DNA of 64,000 nucleotides from Sphingopyxis sp. H050 (lineage in GTDB: Bacteria > Pseudomonadota > Alphaproteobacteria > Sphingomonadales > Sphingomonadaceae). The notes below the pieces were generated by a model. It did no database searches. It saw only the letters and a program-made list of their open reading frames with translations, and had not been told where the DNA came from. The translations under genes were made by a program, and so were the position numbers. The stretch is taken from positions 124,001 to 188,000 of the forward strand of contig NZ_LNRZ01000005.1 of assembly GCF_001468265.1 (NCBI RefSeq), in the 5' to 3' direction. Of this stretch, positions 1 to 8,243 are shown in pieces (position 1 is the stretch's first letter; each line of letters begins with the position of its first letter).

Positions 1-995
1 GACAGGATCATCGACCCGCACAGCGCCAGCACGGCGAGTGTTGCCGACACGAGCAGCATCGGAAGCTTGACGCGAAGCGATAGCCCGCGGCGGGTGACGG
101 CTGCTTCCTCACGCGCGGCCATCTCCCGCTGGATGGCGCGGCCCAGAGCCTCGCCATCGGCAAAACGCTGCTCGGGCTTCTTCGCAAGCAGCTTTTCGAT
201 GACGAAGCGCAAGCCGGGCGGGCAATCGGCTGCGGATTTTTCGATCGGTTCGACGCGTTCCTGGGCGATCTGAATGGCGAGAGTGGCGAGGCCCGTGCCG
301 GGAAAGGCGACCTTGCCAGTCACCATCTCGTAGAGAACGATGCCGAGCGAAAAGAGGTCGGACCGATGATCGACGGGAAGGCTGAGCGCCTGCTCGGGGC
401 TCATATAACGCGGCGTCCCGACCATCTGGCCGAACTGGGTTCGTTCGAGGTGGGCGCCATCGCTGTCTGCACCGGGATCGTCGATGCGGGCCACCCCGAA
501 ATCGACGAGTTTCGCGGTTCGGCCGTCACTCGACAGCAGGATGTTGGACGGCTTCACGTCGCGGTGAACGACGCCCATGCGGTGCGCATAGGCAAGCGCC
601 CCGGCCAGCTGCTGTCCCAGCTGCAGGACGCGTTCGTAGGGCAAGCGTCCGTGCGCTTGAAGCACGGCGTCGAGCGGTTGCCCCTCGACGAGTTCCATGG
701 CGATGTAAGCGCCGCCGCCGTCTTCTCCGACTTCATAGATCGTCGCGATATTGGGATGGCTCAGTGCGCCAGCCGCCCGCGCCTCCCTCAAAAACCGAAG
801 GTTCAGCGCTTCGTTTCGGGCATATTCCGGCTTCAGAACCTTGATCGCGACCTCGCGTCCGATGCCCGGATCAATGGCGCGATAGACGTCCGCCATGGCG
901 CCTTCGCCCAGACGCGCAAGGACCTGATAGCGTCCGACGCTCTTCATGGCGGACTGGCCTTCTGCGATGGCATGTAATGGTACGTGCGCGGTCAT
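1..995 (-). CDS. Serine/threonine protein kinase, C-terminus cut by window edge
   Basis: Hanks-type protein kinase; 331 codons are visible before the window ends. Reading the minus strand from ATG at 995, the catalytic lysine is in VAIKVLKP (about K52), the catalytic loop is HRDVKPSNILL (about D146), the metal-binding loop is DFG (about D165), and the activation-segment end is GTPRYMSPEQ. After the kinase domain comes a basic stretch and a hydrophobic segment (about residues 311-331) that looks like a transmembrane helix, so an extracytoplasmic part probably lies beyond the window. The start overlaps the stop of the LysM lipoprotein by ATGA, which argues for translational coupling. The substrate is unknown. 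Kinase identity is certain; sensing of cell-wall state is only inferred from the neighbour. Confidence 0.93.
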   Translation of the reverse strand, partial: MTAHVPLHAIAEGQSAMKSVGRYQVLARLGEGAMADVYRAIDPGIGREVAIKVLKPEYARNEALNLRFLREARAAGALSHPNIATIYEVGEDGGGAYIAMELVEGQPLDAVLQAHGRLPYERVLQLGQQLAGALAYAHRMGVVHRDVKPSNILLSSDGRTAKLVDFGVARIDDPGADSDGAHLERTQFGQMVGTPRYMSPEQALSLPVDHRSDLFSLGIVLYEMVTGKVAFPGTGLATLAIQIAQERVEPIEKSAADCPPGLRFVIEKLLAKKPEQRFADGEALGRAIQREMAAREEAAVTRRGLSLRVKLPMLLVSATLAVLALCGSMIL

Positions 996-1729
996 TTCCG
1001 GGCCCTGACGGTAGCCGCGATCCGCTCGGCGCGCGCGAGGTCGGCCTTGATCGCGCCATTACCGGGATCGAGGCTGGATGCTTGGCGAAGCAACTGGACC
1101 GCCCTTGCGGCCTGGCCCCGATTGAGTTCGGCGAGGCCGCGCGTTCGCAGCTGCCTGACGACTGCAGGATTGGCGGGAGCCGCCGCTGCGGGGGCGGAGG
1201 GGCGGACGGGAAGGGCGCGTGCCGGCTTTGGACTTGCTTGCGGCGCCGCTTTGGGGGCCGGAGTTGGGGCGGCCTGCGGCGGGCTGCCTGGAATCCGAAG
1301 GATCTGGCCCGCCGAAATCTGTGTCGGAACGTCGATGCCGTTGTATCGGGCCAGCTGATAAGTGAGCAGGCGGTTGCCGAGCCGGCGTTCGGCGATCGTC
1401 GCCAGCGTCTCGCCCGGCTTTACGGTATAGGGATAGGATTTCGGCCCCAACAGCTCGACCGGATCGCGCGTCACCGAATCGCTCAGCAAGGCCAGTGAGG
1501 GGTTGCCGGGGTCTCGCTTGAGCGAGGTCTTGATGAGCTTTCGGGCTCCGGCCGCATCACCGCGGTCCAGCAAGCCGGTAATCATGTCGATTGCCTGTCC
1601 GCTGCTGACCGGTGCCGACGACGCAGCCGGACGCGGCGCCGTGGCGCAGCCAGACAGAAGGACTAGGGCGGCAAGCAGCGGGACCGAAAGCGCGTGGCGC
1701 AGGCCTATGCTGGTAAGTTCGGGTATCAC
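992..1729 (-). CDS. LysM-domain lipoprotein with TPR-like repeats
   Basis: 245 residues. The N-terminus carries a signal peptide ending in a lipobox (LLSGC), predicting a lipid-anchored envelope protein. Residues about 98-145 form a LysM module (YTVKPGETLATIAERRLGN ... GQILRIPG), a family that binds peptidoglycan or related glycans. A linker rich in Ala and Pro follows, then a TPR-like segment near the C-terminus (AELNRGQAARAVQLLRQA); a related helical pair precedes the LysM module. It overlaps the EAL gene upstream (ATGA at 1726-1729) and the kinase gene downstream (ATGA at 992-995), so the three are almost certainly one transcript. A role as the periplasmic sensory or scaffold partner of the kinase is inference. 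Confidence 0.88.
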   Translation of the reverse strand: MIPELTSIGLRHALSVPLLAALVLLSGCATAPRPAASSAPVSSGQAIDMITGLLDRGDAAGARKLIKTSLKRDPGNPSLALLSDSVTRDPVELLGPKSYPYTVKPGETLATIAERRLGNRLLTYQLARYNGIDVPTQISAGQILRIPGSPPQAAPTPAPKAAPQASPKPARALPVRPSAPAAAAPANPAVVRQLRTRGLAELNRGQAARAVQLLRQASSLDPGNGAIKADLARAERIAATVRARK

Positions 1730-3336
1730 GCGGTCAGCCTTTCGGGTTGCGGCCCAGCGGGGGCAATGCGGAGCATGTCGGCGAGGCGCGGCGCGTCACG
1801 GACAAAATCCAGGAAATCGGCGGCGGGCAGTGGCTTCGAGAAGTAGAAGCCCTGGAAGTGTCGGCAGCCGTGGCGAAGCAGCCATTGATACTCCGCGGCG
1901 GTCTCAACGCCCTCGGCGAGCACCTTGATGCCGAGACCCTGGCCCAGGGTCAGGATACTGCGGCAGATTGCCTGACTCTCGGGCCTGTTCTGCACTTCGG
2001 TCACAAACTCGCGGTCGATCTTGATCTTGTCGAAACCAAGCTGGCGAAGCGTGCTGAAGCTCGAATAACCCGTCCCGAAATCGTCGATCGAGATCTTGAC
2101 GCCGAGCGCCCGGATTTCGTTGAACATCTTGGCGACTCTCGCATCATTGGCGCTGGCGACCGTCTCGGTCAGTTCGATTTCGAGCGCGCTTGGATCAAGA
2201 CCATGGTTGTGGAACATGCGGCCGAGGAACTCGGTGAACTTTGCGCTATGCAACTGGTTCGCCGAGATGTTCACGGCCACTTGCAGCGGCCCCGGCCCGA
2301 TCTCGGCCCATTGGCTCGCCTCGCGCGCGGCGCCGTTCAGCACCCACAAGCCGACATCGTCCGCCAGTCCCGCATCCTCAACGACCGGGATGAAGACGGA
2401 AGGCGACACGGTGCCGCGTTCCGGATGATTCCACCGGATCAGCGCCTCGGCGCCGGTGACGCATTGCCAGGTGGCATTGATCAGCGGCTGGAACAGAAGT
2501 TCGAATTCGCCCCGGCCGACGGCGCCGCGCAGGTCCTGTTCGATCCCGAAGCGAAATTCCTCCTGCGCGATGGCGGCGGGCGTCAGATCGAAGCTGCCGC
2601 CGCCGTCCCGTATGATCGCGAAAGAGGCAAGCGTTTGGGCGAGAAGTGTGTGGGGAGAATCGGATGCCTCCAGCGCGGCACAACGCGCCGAGATCGTAGG
2701 GACGATATCTTGGGTTCCCGCGGTGATGACGCTGCCGAGCGCGTAGACGAGCGCGTCGACCTCGCCGCGCGCCGCGTCGACCGCTACATCCTCGCCGTAC
2801 CATATCGCGAACTGGGCACGATCGACATGGGCGACGAACCGTCCCAGCGGAAGCATCCGGGCAATCCGCCGGACGATGGCGGTCAGCACATATTCCGCGA
2901 GATCGGGGTTGAACCCTGCCAATCGGTCGAAGTCGGCGATTTCGATCGCGCCGATCATGCCGACCCGCTCCCTCGCCATCAATTCAAGAAGCGGCTCGCG
3001 CGTAGGGAGGCCGCTGATCGAATGACGTTCGCTCAGACGCCGCTTCATCGTTGAGAGCGCGAGCTCGACACTCGCGGCGTTTTCCGCGAGCCGATCGGCT
3101 ATCTCTTCCTCCCGGCCGGCCGCCGACATTGCCTCCAAACGCCGGGACAGAAGCCACAGGCGCTGATCATGCCGCCACGCGCTGCCGAGCCAGCCCAAGG
3201 CGACGGCGCCCGCTATAATCGTGAAAGGCAACAGGCCGGCCGCCTGCCAATGCAGCAGGCATGCCAACGACACGAACAGCAGCGCGATTGCTGCCCGGCG
3301 CGCCAATATAGCAAAGGGAACTCTTTCTGCGACCAT
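1726..3336 (-). CDS. Membrane GGDEF/EAL protein, probable c-di-GMP phosphodiesterase
   Basis: 536 residues. Two N-terminal hydrophobic segments (about 10-30 and 33-52) anchor it in the inner membrane. A degenerate GGDEF-like domain follows (about 120-260): the signature loop is replaced by a sequence around HVDRAQFAIWYGED, so cyclase activity is unlikely. The EAL domain (about 275-520) keeps the catalytic set: EALIRW, ELTET, the IDDFGTGYSS loop, the lysine in KIKIDREFV, and AEGVET. By family knowledge this is an active phosphodiesterase degrading cyclic di-GMP, perhaps modulated by the dead GGDEF domain. First gene of the overlapping operon with the LysM lipoprotein and the kinase. Confidence 0.9.
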   Translation of the reverse strand: MVAERVPFAILARRAAIALLFVSLACLLHWQAAGLLPFTIIAGAVALGWLGSAWRHDQRLWLLSRRLEAMSAAGREEEIADRLAENAASVELALSTMKRRLSERHSISGLPTREPLLELMARERVGMIGAIEIADFDRLAGFNPDLAEYVLTAIVRRIARMLPLGRFVAHVDRAQFAIWYGEDVAVDAARGEVDALVYALGSVITAGTQDIVPTISARCAALEASDSPHTLLAQTLASFAIIRDGGGSFDLTPAAIAQEEFRFGIEQDLRGAVGRGEFELLFQPLINATWQCVTGAEALIRWNHPERGTVSPSVFIPVVEDAGLADDVGLWVLNGAAREASQWAEIGPGPLQVAVNISANQLHSAKFTEFLGRMFHNHGLDPSALEIELTETVASANDARVAKMFNEIRALGVKISIDDFGTGYSSFSTLRQLGFDKIKIDREFVTEVQNRPESQAICRSILTLGQGLGIKVLAEGVETAAEYQWLLRHGCRHFQGFYFSKPLPAADFLDFVRDAPRLADMLRIAPAGPQPERLTA

Positions 3337-3988
3337 CCGGCGGGCGTATTTTCCAAGAGATACTAAGTTCTTAAGCTCTGCGGAACGCTTGTCCCGCAGC
3401 GGAACAGATAATTTCGCGAGCGCTCGTCCGAGGTTACCGCCGAATGCCCAGCATTTCCGGCGTTTGTGGCGCTCGCCGGTTCAGAGCCGCGCCATGAAAG
3501 GCCGCATCCAATCGAGCCGATGCTTAACCTATGTTATGACGATTTTTTTTTTGGGATTAGGGCGAAGAACTTCGCTGCCCGGCATTGATCGTCACAACCC
3601 GTGGGATCGACCTCGCAAAGCCGTCAACCTGTGCACGTTGAAATCAAACCATCTAAGGTCTGCAAGGCTGGCATGCGTCCATGCTCCTCGGCGAAAGCCG
3701 GTCTTGGCGCACGACAACGACCGTGAAGTCCGGTACGAGACGTTGCAAGTTGCGCAGAAGCGGTTCTAGGCACCATTAAGCAGATCGGCTTCAGGCGATC
3801 CGGCGGCATCGCATTCCGAGTTCGCGGCCGCCCCCGCGAAAGCCGGGTTGTAGCGACGACATTTTCGGCTCGGTTCGTCGCAAACAGGCGCTCATCGCAG
3901 GCGGGACGGGCAACTTCACCAAGTGCTTCTTCGTTGCTGGGCATGGTGTCGGCATTGTCGCTGGCACATTCTCCAGAAAGGAACGCCC
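3337..3988. other. Intergenic region without a convincing gene
   Basis: About 650 bases between divergently transcribed genes. Open frames here lack a start with a ribosome site and show no recognisable family. A run of ten T lies at about 3541-3550. The only regulatory candidate is the motif listed at 3910-3935. Confidence 0.5.
3910..3935 (+). promoter_or_regulatory. Possible EcfG-type (general stress) promoter
   Basis: GCAAC at 3910-3914, 17 bases, then CGTT at 3932-3935. The known alphaproteobacterial EcfG consensus is GGAAC, 16-17 bases, CGTT, so the -35 has one mismatch. It lies 53 bases before the DUF2383 gene, a stress-type gene. Tentative; short motifs occur by chance. Confidence 0.25.
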
Positions 3989-4444
3989 ATGTTCGATAAC
4001 AAGAATGTCTCGACCCTGAATTCGCTGATCGCAACGACGCTCGACAGCGTCGATGGCTATCGCAAAGCGGCAGAGGCGGCCGATGCGGGCCAGTTCCGTG
4101 AGATATTTCTCAGTCGAGCCAACGAGCGCCAGCAAGTCGTCACCGACTTTCAGGCGAAAGTGCTCGAACTCGGCAGTGACCCGGAAGACGATGGCACCAT
4201 CCTGGCGTCGGCGCACCGCGCGTTTCTGGGGCTTCGGGACAAGCTGACGGGTCCGCGCGACGACGATGCGGTGATCGCCGAGGTTGAGCGCGGCGAGGAT
4301 CACATAAAGTCGAAGTTCGAATCGGCGCTCGAAGATACCGATCTCGATCCCGCGGTCCGCCAGCTGATCGAGACAGGCTACGCCTCGGTTCGCCAGGGAC
4401 ACGACCAGATCTCGGCGCTCAAGCATGGGCTGGATGCACGCTGA
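3989..4444 (+). CDS. PA2169-family four-helix-bundle protein (DUF2383)
   Basis: 151 residues, predicted cytoplasmic and entirely helical, resembling ferritin-like bundles. The family is recognised from the N-terminal STLNSLIATTLDSVDGYRKA segment and the spacing of the four helices, with acidic and basic heptads; no signal peptide. Biochemical function of DUF2383 proteins is not established; members are commonly stress-induced. The ATG at 3989 is preceded by AGAAAGGA at a good spacing, which decides it over upstream codons. It is a single-gene unit closed by a strong terminator at 4470-4498. Confidence 0.85.
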   Translation: MFDNKNVSTLNSLIATTLDSVDGYRKAAEAADAGQFREIFLSRANERQQVVTDFQAKVLELGSDPEDDGTILASAHRAFLGLRDKLTGPRDDDAVIAEVERGEDHIKSKFESALEDTDLDPAVRQLIETGYASVRQGHDQISALKHGLDAR

Positions 4445-4469
4445 CCGGCGTCGGATAGACGAAGGAGGC

Positions 4470-4498
4470 GGCCCCGGGGCGACCCCCGGGGCCGTTTT
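4470..4498 (+). terminator. Rho-independent terminator of the DUF2383 gene
   Basis: Perfect 10-bp stem GGCCCCGGGG (4470-4479) with CCCCGGGGCC (4484-4493), a four-base loop, then GTTTT. It starts 26 bases after the stop codon. Confidence 0.85.
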
Positions 4499-4652
4499 CA
4501 TGTGCGCGGCCGTCCGATCCGCATTGACGATCTGGCCGGCGGCAGCCGGTTTGAGAAACGTCCCGACCGTCTTGAGGTTTCTTGGTGGGAGCGTCGGGCT
4601 TTCGCGGCGATAGGCCTGCCTTCATGGCTGTGCTACTGGCGCTGACATGCAC

Positions 4653-5171
4653 CTATCCAGCCGAGCGAGCCCTGATCGGAATATAGTCGCAGGTGACCAC
4701 AAGCTCTTTGCTGATGTCGCCGGGCGTGAGGTGGATGAAGAGATTCTGTTCGCCCGCGGCGGAAGCCAGGTCGAATGCCTGTTCGGCTTCGTACATGTCG
4801 TCGCGATGGGCATCGCGCCAACCCCGAACGCTTTTGAGCGCTCGTTCTTTTGCCTTGGCAAGGCTGTCGGCAACGACGAACATATTCCGGTGCAGCTCGG
4901 CAAATTCTCCCGGCGCATATCCGCCAAGGTTCACATAATAGAGGCGCTCGGAGCCGGTGAAGGGCTCGGGTCGCAACGCGACATCATAACCATCGATATG
5001 CTCGATTTCGGCCCAGCAATCGATATGGAGGCTCTTGGCGATGCCCCACCATTGTCGGCGCAATGCGTCATGGGTGTCGAGGATCGAGGGGGCGGCGACG
5101 AAGCGCATGTCGTGAAGCTCTATGTTCGCGCGTTCATGCTCGCCGCCGATATAGATGGCAAAGAGCTTCAT
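4653..5171 (-). CDS. DUF1543 family protein
   Basis: 172 residues. The N-terminal pattern KLFAIYIGGEHERANIELHD is the hallmark of DUF1543, a family of uncharacterised soluble proteins. A second stretch later in the protein (YYVNLGGYAPGEF) matches the duplicated half of the family. It overlaps the FAD oxidoreductase gene by ATGA (5168-5171), so the two are co-translated. No catalytic residues can be assigned and no function is proposed. Confidence 0.8.
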   Translation of the reverse strand: MKLFAIYIGGEHERANIELHDMRFVAAPSILDTHDALRRQWWGIAKSLHIDCWAEIEHIDGYDVALRPEPFTGSERLYYVNLGGYAPGEFAELHRNMFVVADSLAKAKERALKSVRGWRDAHRDDMYEAEQAFDLASAAGEQNLFIHLTPGDISKELVVTCDYIPIRARSAG

Positions 5172-6838
5172 GCCGCGACCTCCGCCGAGGCGTCGGCGGA
5201 CGCCGGCGCCGCGCTCCGTTCGAGAGCCGATGCAAGCTGTTCGGCGACCACTTCGCCCATCTCCTGCGAACTTGTGATGCCCTGGATGAAGGGATGCCGT
5301 CCCAGCAGAAACGGCAAGCTGAGGCAGAAGAGTTGGTCTTCCGGAATGTCGGGGGACAGCGGATGGAACTGGTCGTCGACGGCGATCCCGCGCAGCGCGC
5401 TGGGCGGCGCGTCAGGTTGCGCGTCTCGGATAATGCCTTGGCGCAGGAGGGAAGGGAACGGGAAAGCCTTGGCGGCGAGGGGGCGCTGGCCGGTTGCCTC
5501 GATGAAGGCGTCATATTCGTGGCGCGCGCCATCCGCGATGACGACCGCGCCGCCTTGGGGGCGGTGGCCGTCGATGCGGTAATCGTCTCCGATCGCCTCC
5601 ACCGACAGCTTGCCGGCGCGATGGAGCGCAAGCATCCGCCGGATCGACGCATGCGGCACCGTTGCATAATCATCGACGAAGACCGGTTTGAAATGACGGT
5701 TGAAGCGGCGATACTCCTCGGGGTCGAGGTGGGGAACGATCAGCGCCAGAACCTCGTGCATCCGCAATATGGCGTAACGCCATGGCACGACATGCTCGCG
5801 CGCATAGTTTTGCTCGGCTTCGGCAAGATTGTGTTCGGCCCAAGCGAAGGGATTTTCGTCCGACCGCCGCGCAAAATAGCTTTCGCAGAAATCTTCCAGC
5901 TCGAGCGCATCAAGGCCAATGGTTTCGGCATATTCAGGGTCGGCGGCTGCCAGTTCTTCCTTGAACAGCGCGAAGGCCGGTTCGAGAAGCAGACCGTCGG
6001 CGGCGATCAGCGCCTCCATCGCCTCGGCGGTGCAGATGGTGAGCGGCTCATAGGGCAAGGGTGCGAAGAAGTCGGCTTCGGGAAGCAGGCCCTTGCGCGA
6101 CATCATCGTCATATGGAAGCCGCCTGTCCCGTCGGCCGCCCGATAGGCGATGCTGCCATCGTCGCTCTCGACGAATTCGCCATGCGCGAGCGCCAGCGCA
6201 ACGGCGGCGTCGATCGCGCTCAGCGAAGAGCCCCGAATGCCGACCTGGCACGGCGGGATCGCAGCAATGGCTTCGGCGGGCCAAGGGCTGATGAAATAGC
6301 CCGGCCGCGCTTCGGGATTGTTCGGCCATTGGTGGCCCGTGGCGAGCACCACATGATCGAAGCGCTCCGCGCTGATGGTCCCTGATCGCGCGCGAACTTG
6401 GAGTGTCATCCCGTCCGGACCGCTGACCGCATCGACGACGCGGCATCGGGTTCGCAGGCTGATCGCGAGACCGTTGTCGCGCGCGCGATCGAGGAGGGCT
6501 TGGAGGCAGTCGTGGAAATACTCCCCCAGCACGAGGCGCGGATAGAAAGTCCGGTGGTCGATCTGCTCCCGGTCAACGCCCATCGCAGCGAGCCGCGTCT
6601 CCGACTGTATCCGCAGCCAGTCGGTCAGGCTCGGCCCGAGCGGCGGGATCTCGATGCCGGCGATGTTGGCGAGCATCGCGGGATCGTTCCACCCCGGACT
6701 ATAAGGGGTTCCGCGCCCGGCGACCGGCTGCGCCTCGAAGATGGTGAGCGCGAACGGTTTGGGCTGGCGGTTCAACAGCGCGTGCAAGGTATAGATGGCC
6801 GTCGGGCCTGCCCCGACAAAAGCGATTGTTCTGGTCAT
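5168..6838 (-). CDS. FAD/NAD(P)-binding oxidoreductase (FAD-NAD(P)-binding domain family)
   Basis: About 556 residues. The N-terminal Rossmann nucleotide-binding motif is GAGPTAIYTLHALL, and a second conserved block is VLATGHQWP. The architecture (long protein with a large insert, DDYATVPHASIRRM region near the C-terminal third) fits the pfam13454-type FAD-NAD(P)-binding proteins, which include HydN/FAD-dependent urate-like and lysine-oxygenase-like enzymes; the substrate is unknown. ATG at 6838 places the Rossmann motif seven residues from the N-terminus; a GTG at 6853 is possible but less typical. The gene overlaps the DUF1543 gene downstream. Confidence 0.8.
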   Translation of the reverse strand: MTRTIAFVGAGPTAIYTLHALLNRQPKPFALTIFEAQPVAGRGTPYSPGWNDPAMLANIAGIEIPPLGPSLTDWLRIQSETRLAAMGVDREQIDHRTFYPRLVLGEYFHDCLQALLDRARDNGLAISLRTRCRVVDAVSGPDGMTLQVRARSGTISAERFDHVVLATGHQWPNNPEARPGYFISPWPAEAIAAIPPCQVGIRGSSLSAIDAAVALALAHGEFVESDDGSIAYRAADGTGGFHMTMMSRKGLLPEADFFAPLPYEPLTICTAEAMEALIAADGLLLEPAFALFKEELAAADPEYAETIGLDALELEDFCESYFARRSDENPFAWAEHNLAEAEQNYAREHVVPWRYAILRMHEVLALIVPHLDPEEYRRFNRHFKPVFVDDYATVPHASIRRMLALHRAGKLSVEAIGDDYRIDGHRPQGGAVVIADGARHEYDAFIEATGQRPLAAKAFPFPSLLRQGIIRDAQPDAPPSALRGIAVDDQFHPLSPDIPEDQLFCLSLPFLLGRHPFIQGITSSQEMGEVVAEQLASALERSAAPASADASAEVAA

Positions 6839-7238
6839 GCGCCACAAATGCACGGCGCCGCTGAAAGCTGCCTGTTCATTAAGAAGGTTGCAGGGGAGCC
6901 GGGCCGATCTTGATCGAGATCAAGCTACGGCCCGCAACGCGGCGGACGGGACCGCGCGGCAGAGTCGGTCGGGCCGCGGAGATCGACCGCAGGCCATGCC
7001 CCGAGCCGCACCTTGGTCACCGTCGTTTGGAGGTTTGTGTCTTTATCCCTCCCGGCTTGAATGGCTCGCCACCTATCGCGAAGCTTTAGTCTGGGCGCGC
7101 GTCCAACCAGCTTTTTCCGGTTGGGCCCGAATCCGCCAATCCAGGATCGCCCATTCACCCGATTTCCGCCTCGCGCCTTCGGAGCGTGGAACGCCATTTG
7201 GTTCTGCGCATTTTCCCGGTGGAAAGAGAGAAAATGTC
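6839..7238. other. Divergent intergenic region between the FAD oxidoreductase and ku
   Basis: 400 bases; must hold promoters for both directions. No gene seen. A GGAAC box at 7188-7192 followed 16 bases later by CATT is a poor match to an EcfG-type promoter for ku and is noted only as a possibility. Confidence 0.4.
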
Positions 7239-8120
7239 ATGGCCGCACGCGCTTATTGGAAGGGTCAGATCCGGCTCGCGCTGGTGTCGATCCCGGTCGA
7301 AATCTATTCGGCGACCAAGTCGGGCGCAGCCGTCACATTCCGCCAGATCCACGAGCCGAGCGGCAAGCCGATCAAATATGAAAAGGTGGTGCCGGGCATC
7401 GGCGCGATCGACCATGACGACATCGTCAAGGGCTTCGAACTGTCGAAGGGCAATTATGTCCTGCTCGACGAGGAGGAGATCGAGGCGGTGAAGCTCGAGA
7501 GCAAGCGCACGTTAGAGCTTGTCCAGTTCGTCGACGCCGACGCGATCGACGTGCTTTATTATACCAAACCCTATTATGTCGTTCCCGCCGACGAACTGGC
7601 CGAAGAGGCCTATATCGTCCTCCGCGAAGCCTTGAAGCGCACGAAGAAGGTCGGGCTTGGCCAATTGTCGCTGCGCGGCCAGGAACAGCTTGTCGCGCTG
7701 CGGCCGTGCGGGCGCGGGCTCGTGCTCGAAGTGCTGCGCTACGCCGACGAGGTGAACAAGGCGGCCAATTATTTCCGCGACGTCGGCAGCGGCAAGCCCG
7801 ACGCCGACCTGCTCGACCTTGCCGAAACATTGATCGCCAAGAAAAGCGGCGAATTCGACGCCTCGGACTATCACAATCATTATATCGACGCGCTGAAGCG
7901 GGTGATCGCCAAGAAGGCGAAGGCCAAGGGCAAACGCGTGCTCGAGGATGTCGAGGAACCCGCGAGCACCGGCCGCGGTTCGAACGTCATCGACTTGATG
8001 GCCGCGCTCAAGGCCTCGGTCGACGGCAAGAAGAGCGCGCCCGCGAAGACGGCTCCGGCGAAGAAAGCTCCGGCGAGCAAGGCGCCCGCGAAAAAGGCGC
8101 CGGCGCGAAAGCGTGCCTGA
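7239..8120 (+). CDS. ku: Non-homologous end joining protein Ku
   Basis: 293 residues. Bacterial Ku homodimers thread onto DNA double-strand break ends and recruit LigD. The Ku core spans about residues 1-255 with the conserved start RAYWKGQIRLALVSIPVEIY and the block GLGQLSLRGQEQLVALRPCG. The C-terminal 35 residues are a Lys/Ala/Pro tail made of repeats of the type KKAPA, as in many bacterial Ku proteins where such tails contact DNA and ligase. The ATG at 7239 is chosen because the family begins MAARAYWKG and GGAAAGAGAG sits just upstream. It is followed by a palindromic repeat and ligD, the expected partner. Confidence 0.97.
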   Translation: MAARAYWKGQIRLALVSIPVEIYSATKSGAAVTFRQIHEPSGKPIKYEKVVPGIGAIDHDDIVKGFELSKGNYVLLDEEEIEAVKLESKRTLELVQFVDADAIDVLYYTKPYYVVPADELAEEAYIVLREALKRTKKVGLGQLSLRGQEQLVALRPCGRGLVLEVLRYADEVNKAANYFRDVGSGKPDADLLDLAETLIAKKSGEFDASDYHNHYIDALKRVIAKKAKAKGKRVLEDVEEPASTGRGSNVIDLMAALKASVDGKKSAPAKTAPAKKAPASKAPAKKAPARKRA

Positions 8121-8131
8121 CGTTTCTTCTC

Positions 8132-8219
8132 CGCTCGCCCTGAGCTTGTCGAAGGGTCGTTCTTCCTTTTCTACCTCCAAGGAAAAGGACAGTCCTTCGA
8201 CAAGCTCAGGACGAACGGA
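8132..8219. repeat. REPIN-like palindromic repeat, copy 1
   Basis: Two inverted half-units face each other. The left half has CCCT-GAGCTTGTCGA-AGGG and the right half, read on the other strand, has GTCCT-GAGCTTGTCGA-AGGAC. It lies between ku and ligD, ending 24 bases before the ligD start. The same core recurs at 41551, 43786, 47377, 48729 and in part at 55430. Confidence 0.85.
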
Positions 8220-8243
8220 TTTGTTTGAGCAAGGTTGAGTCTG

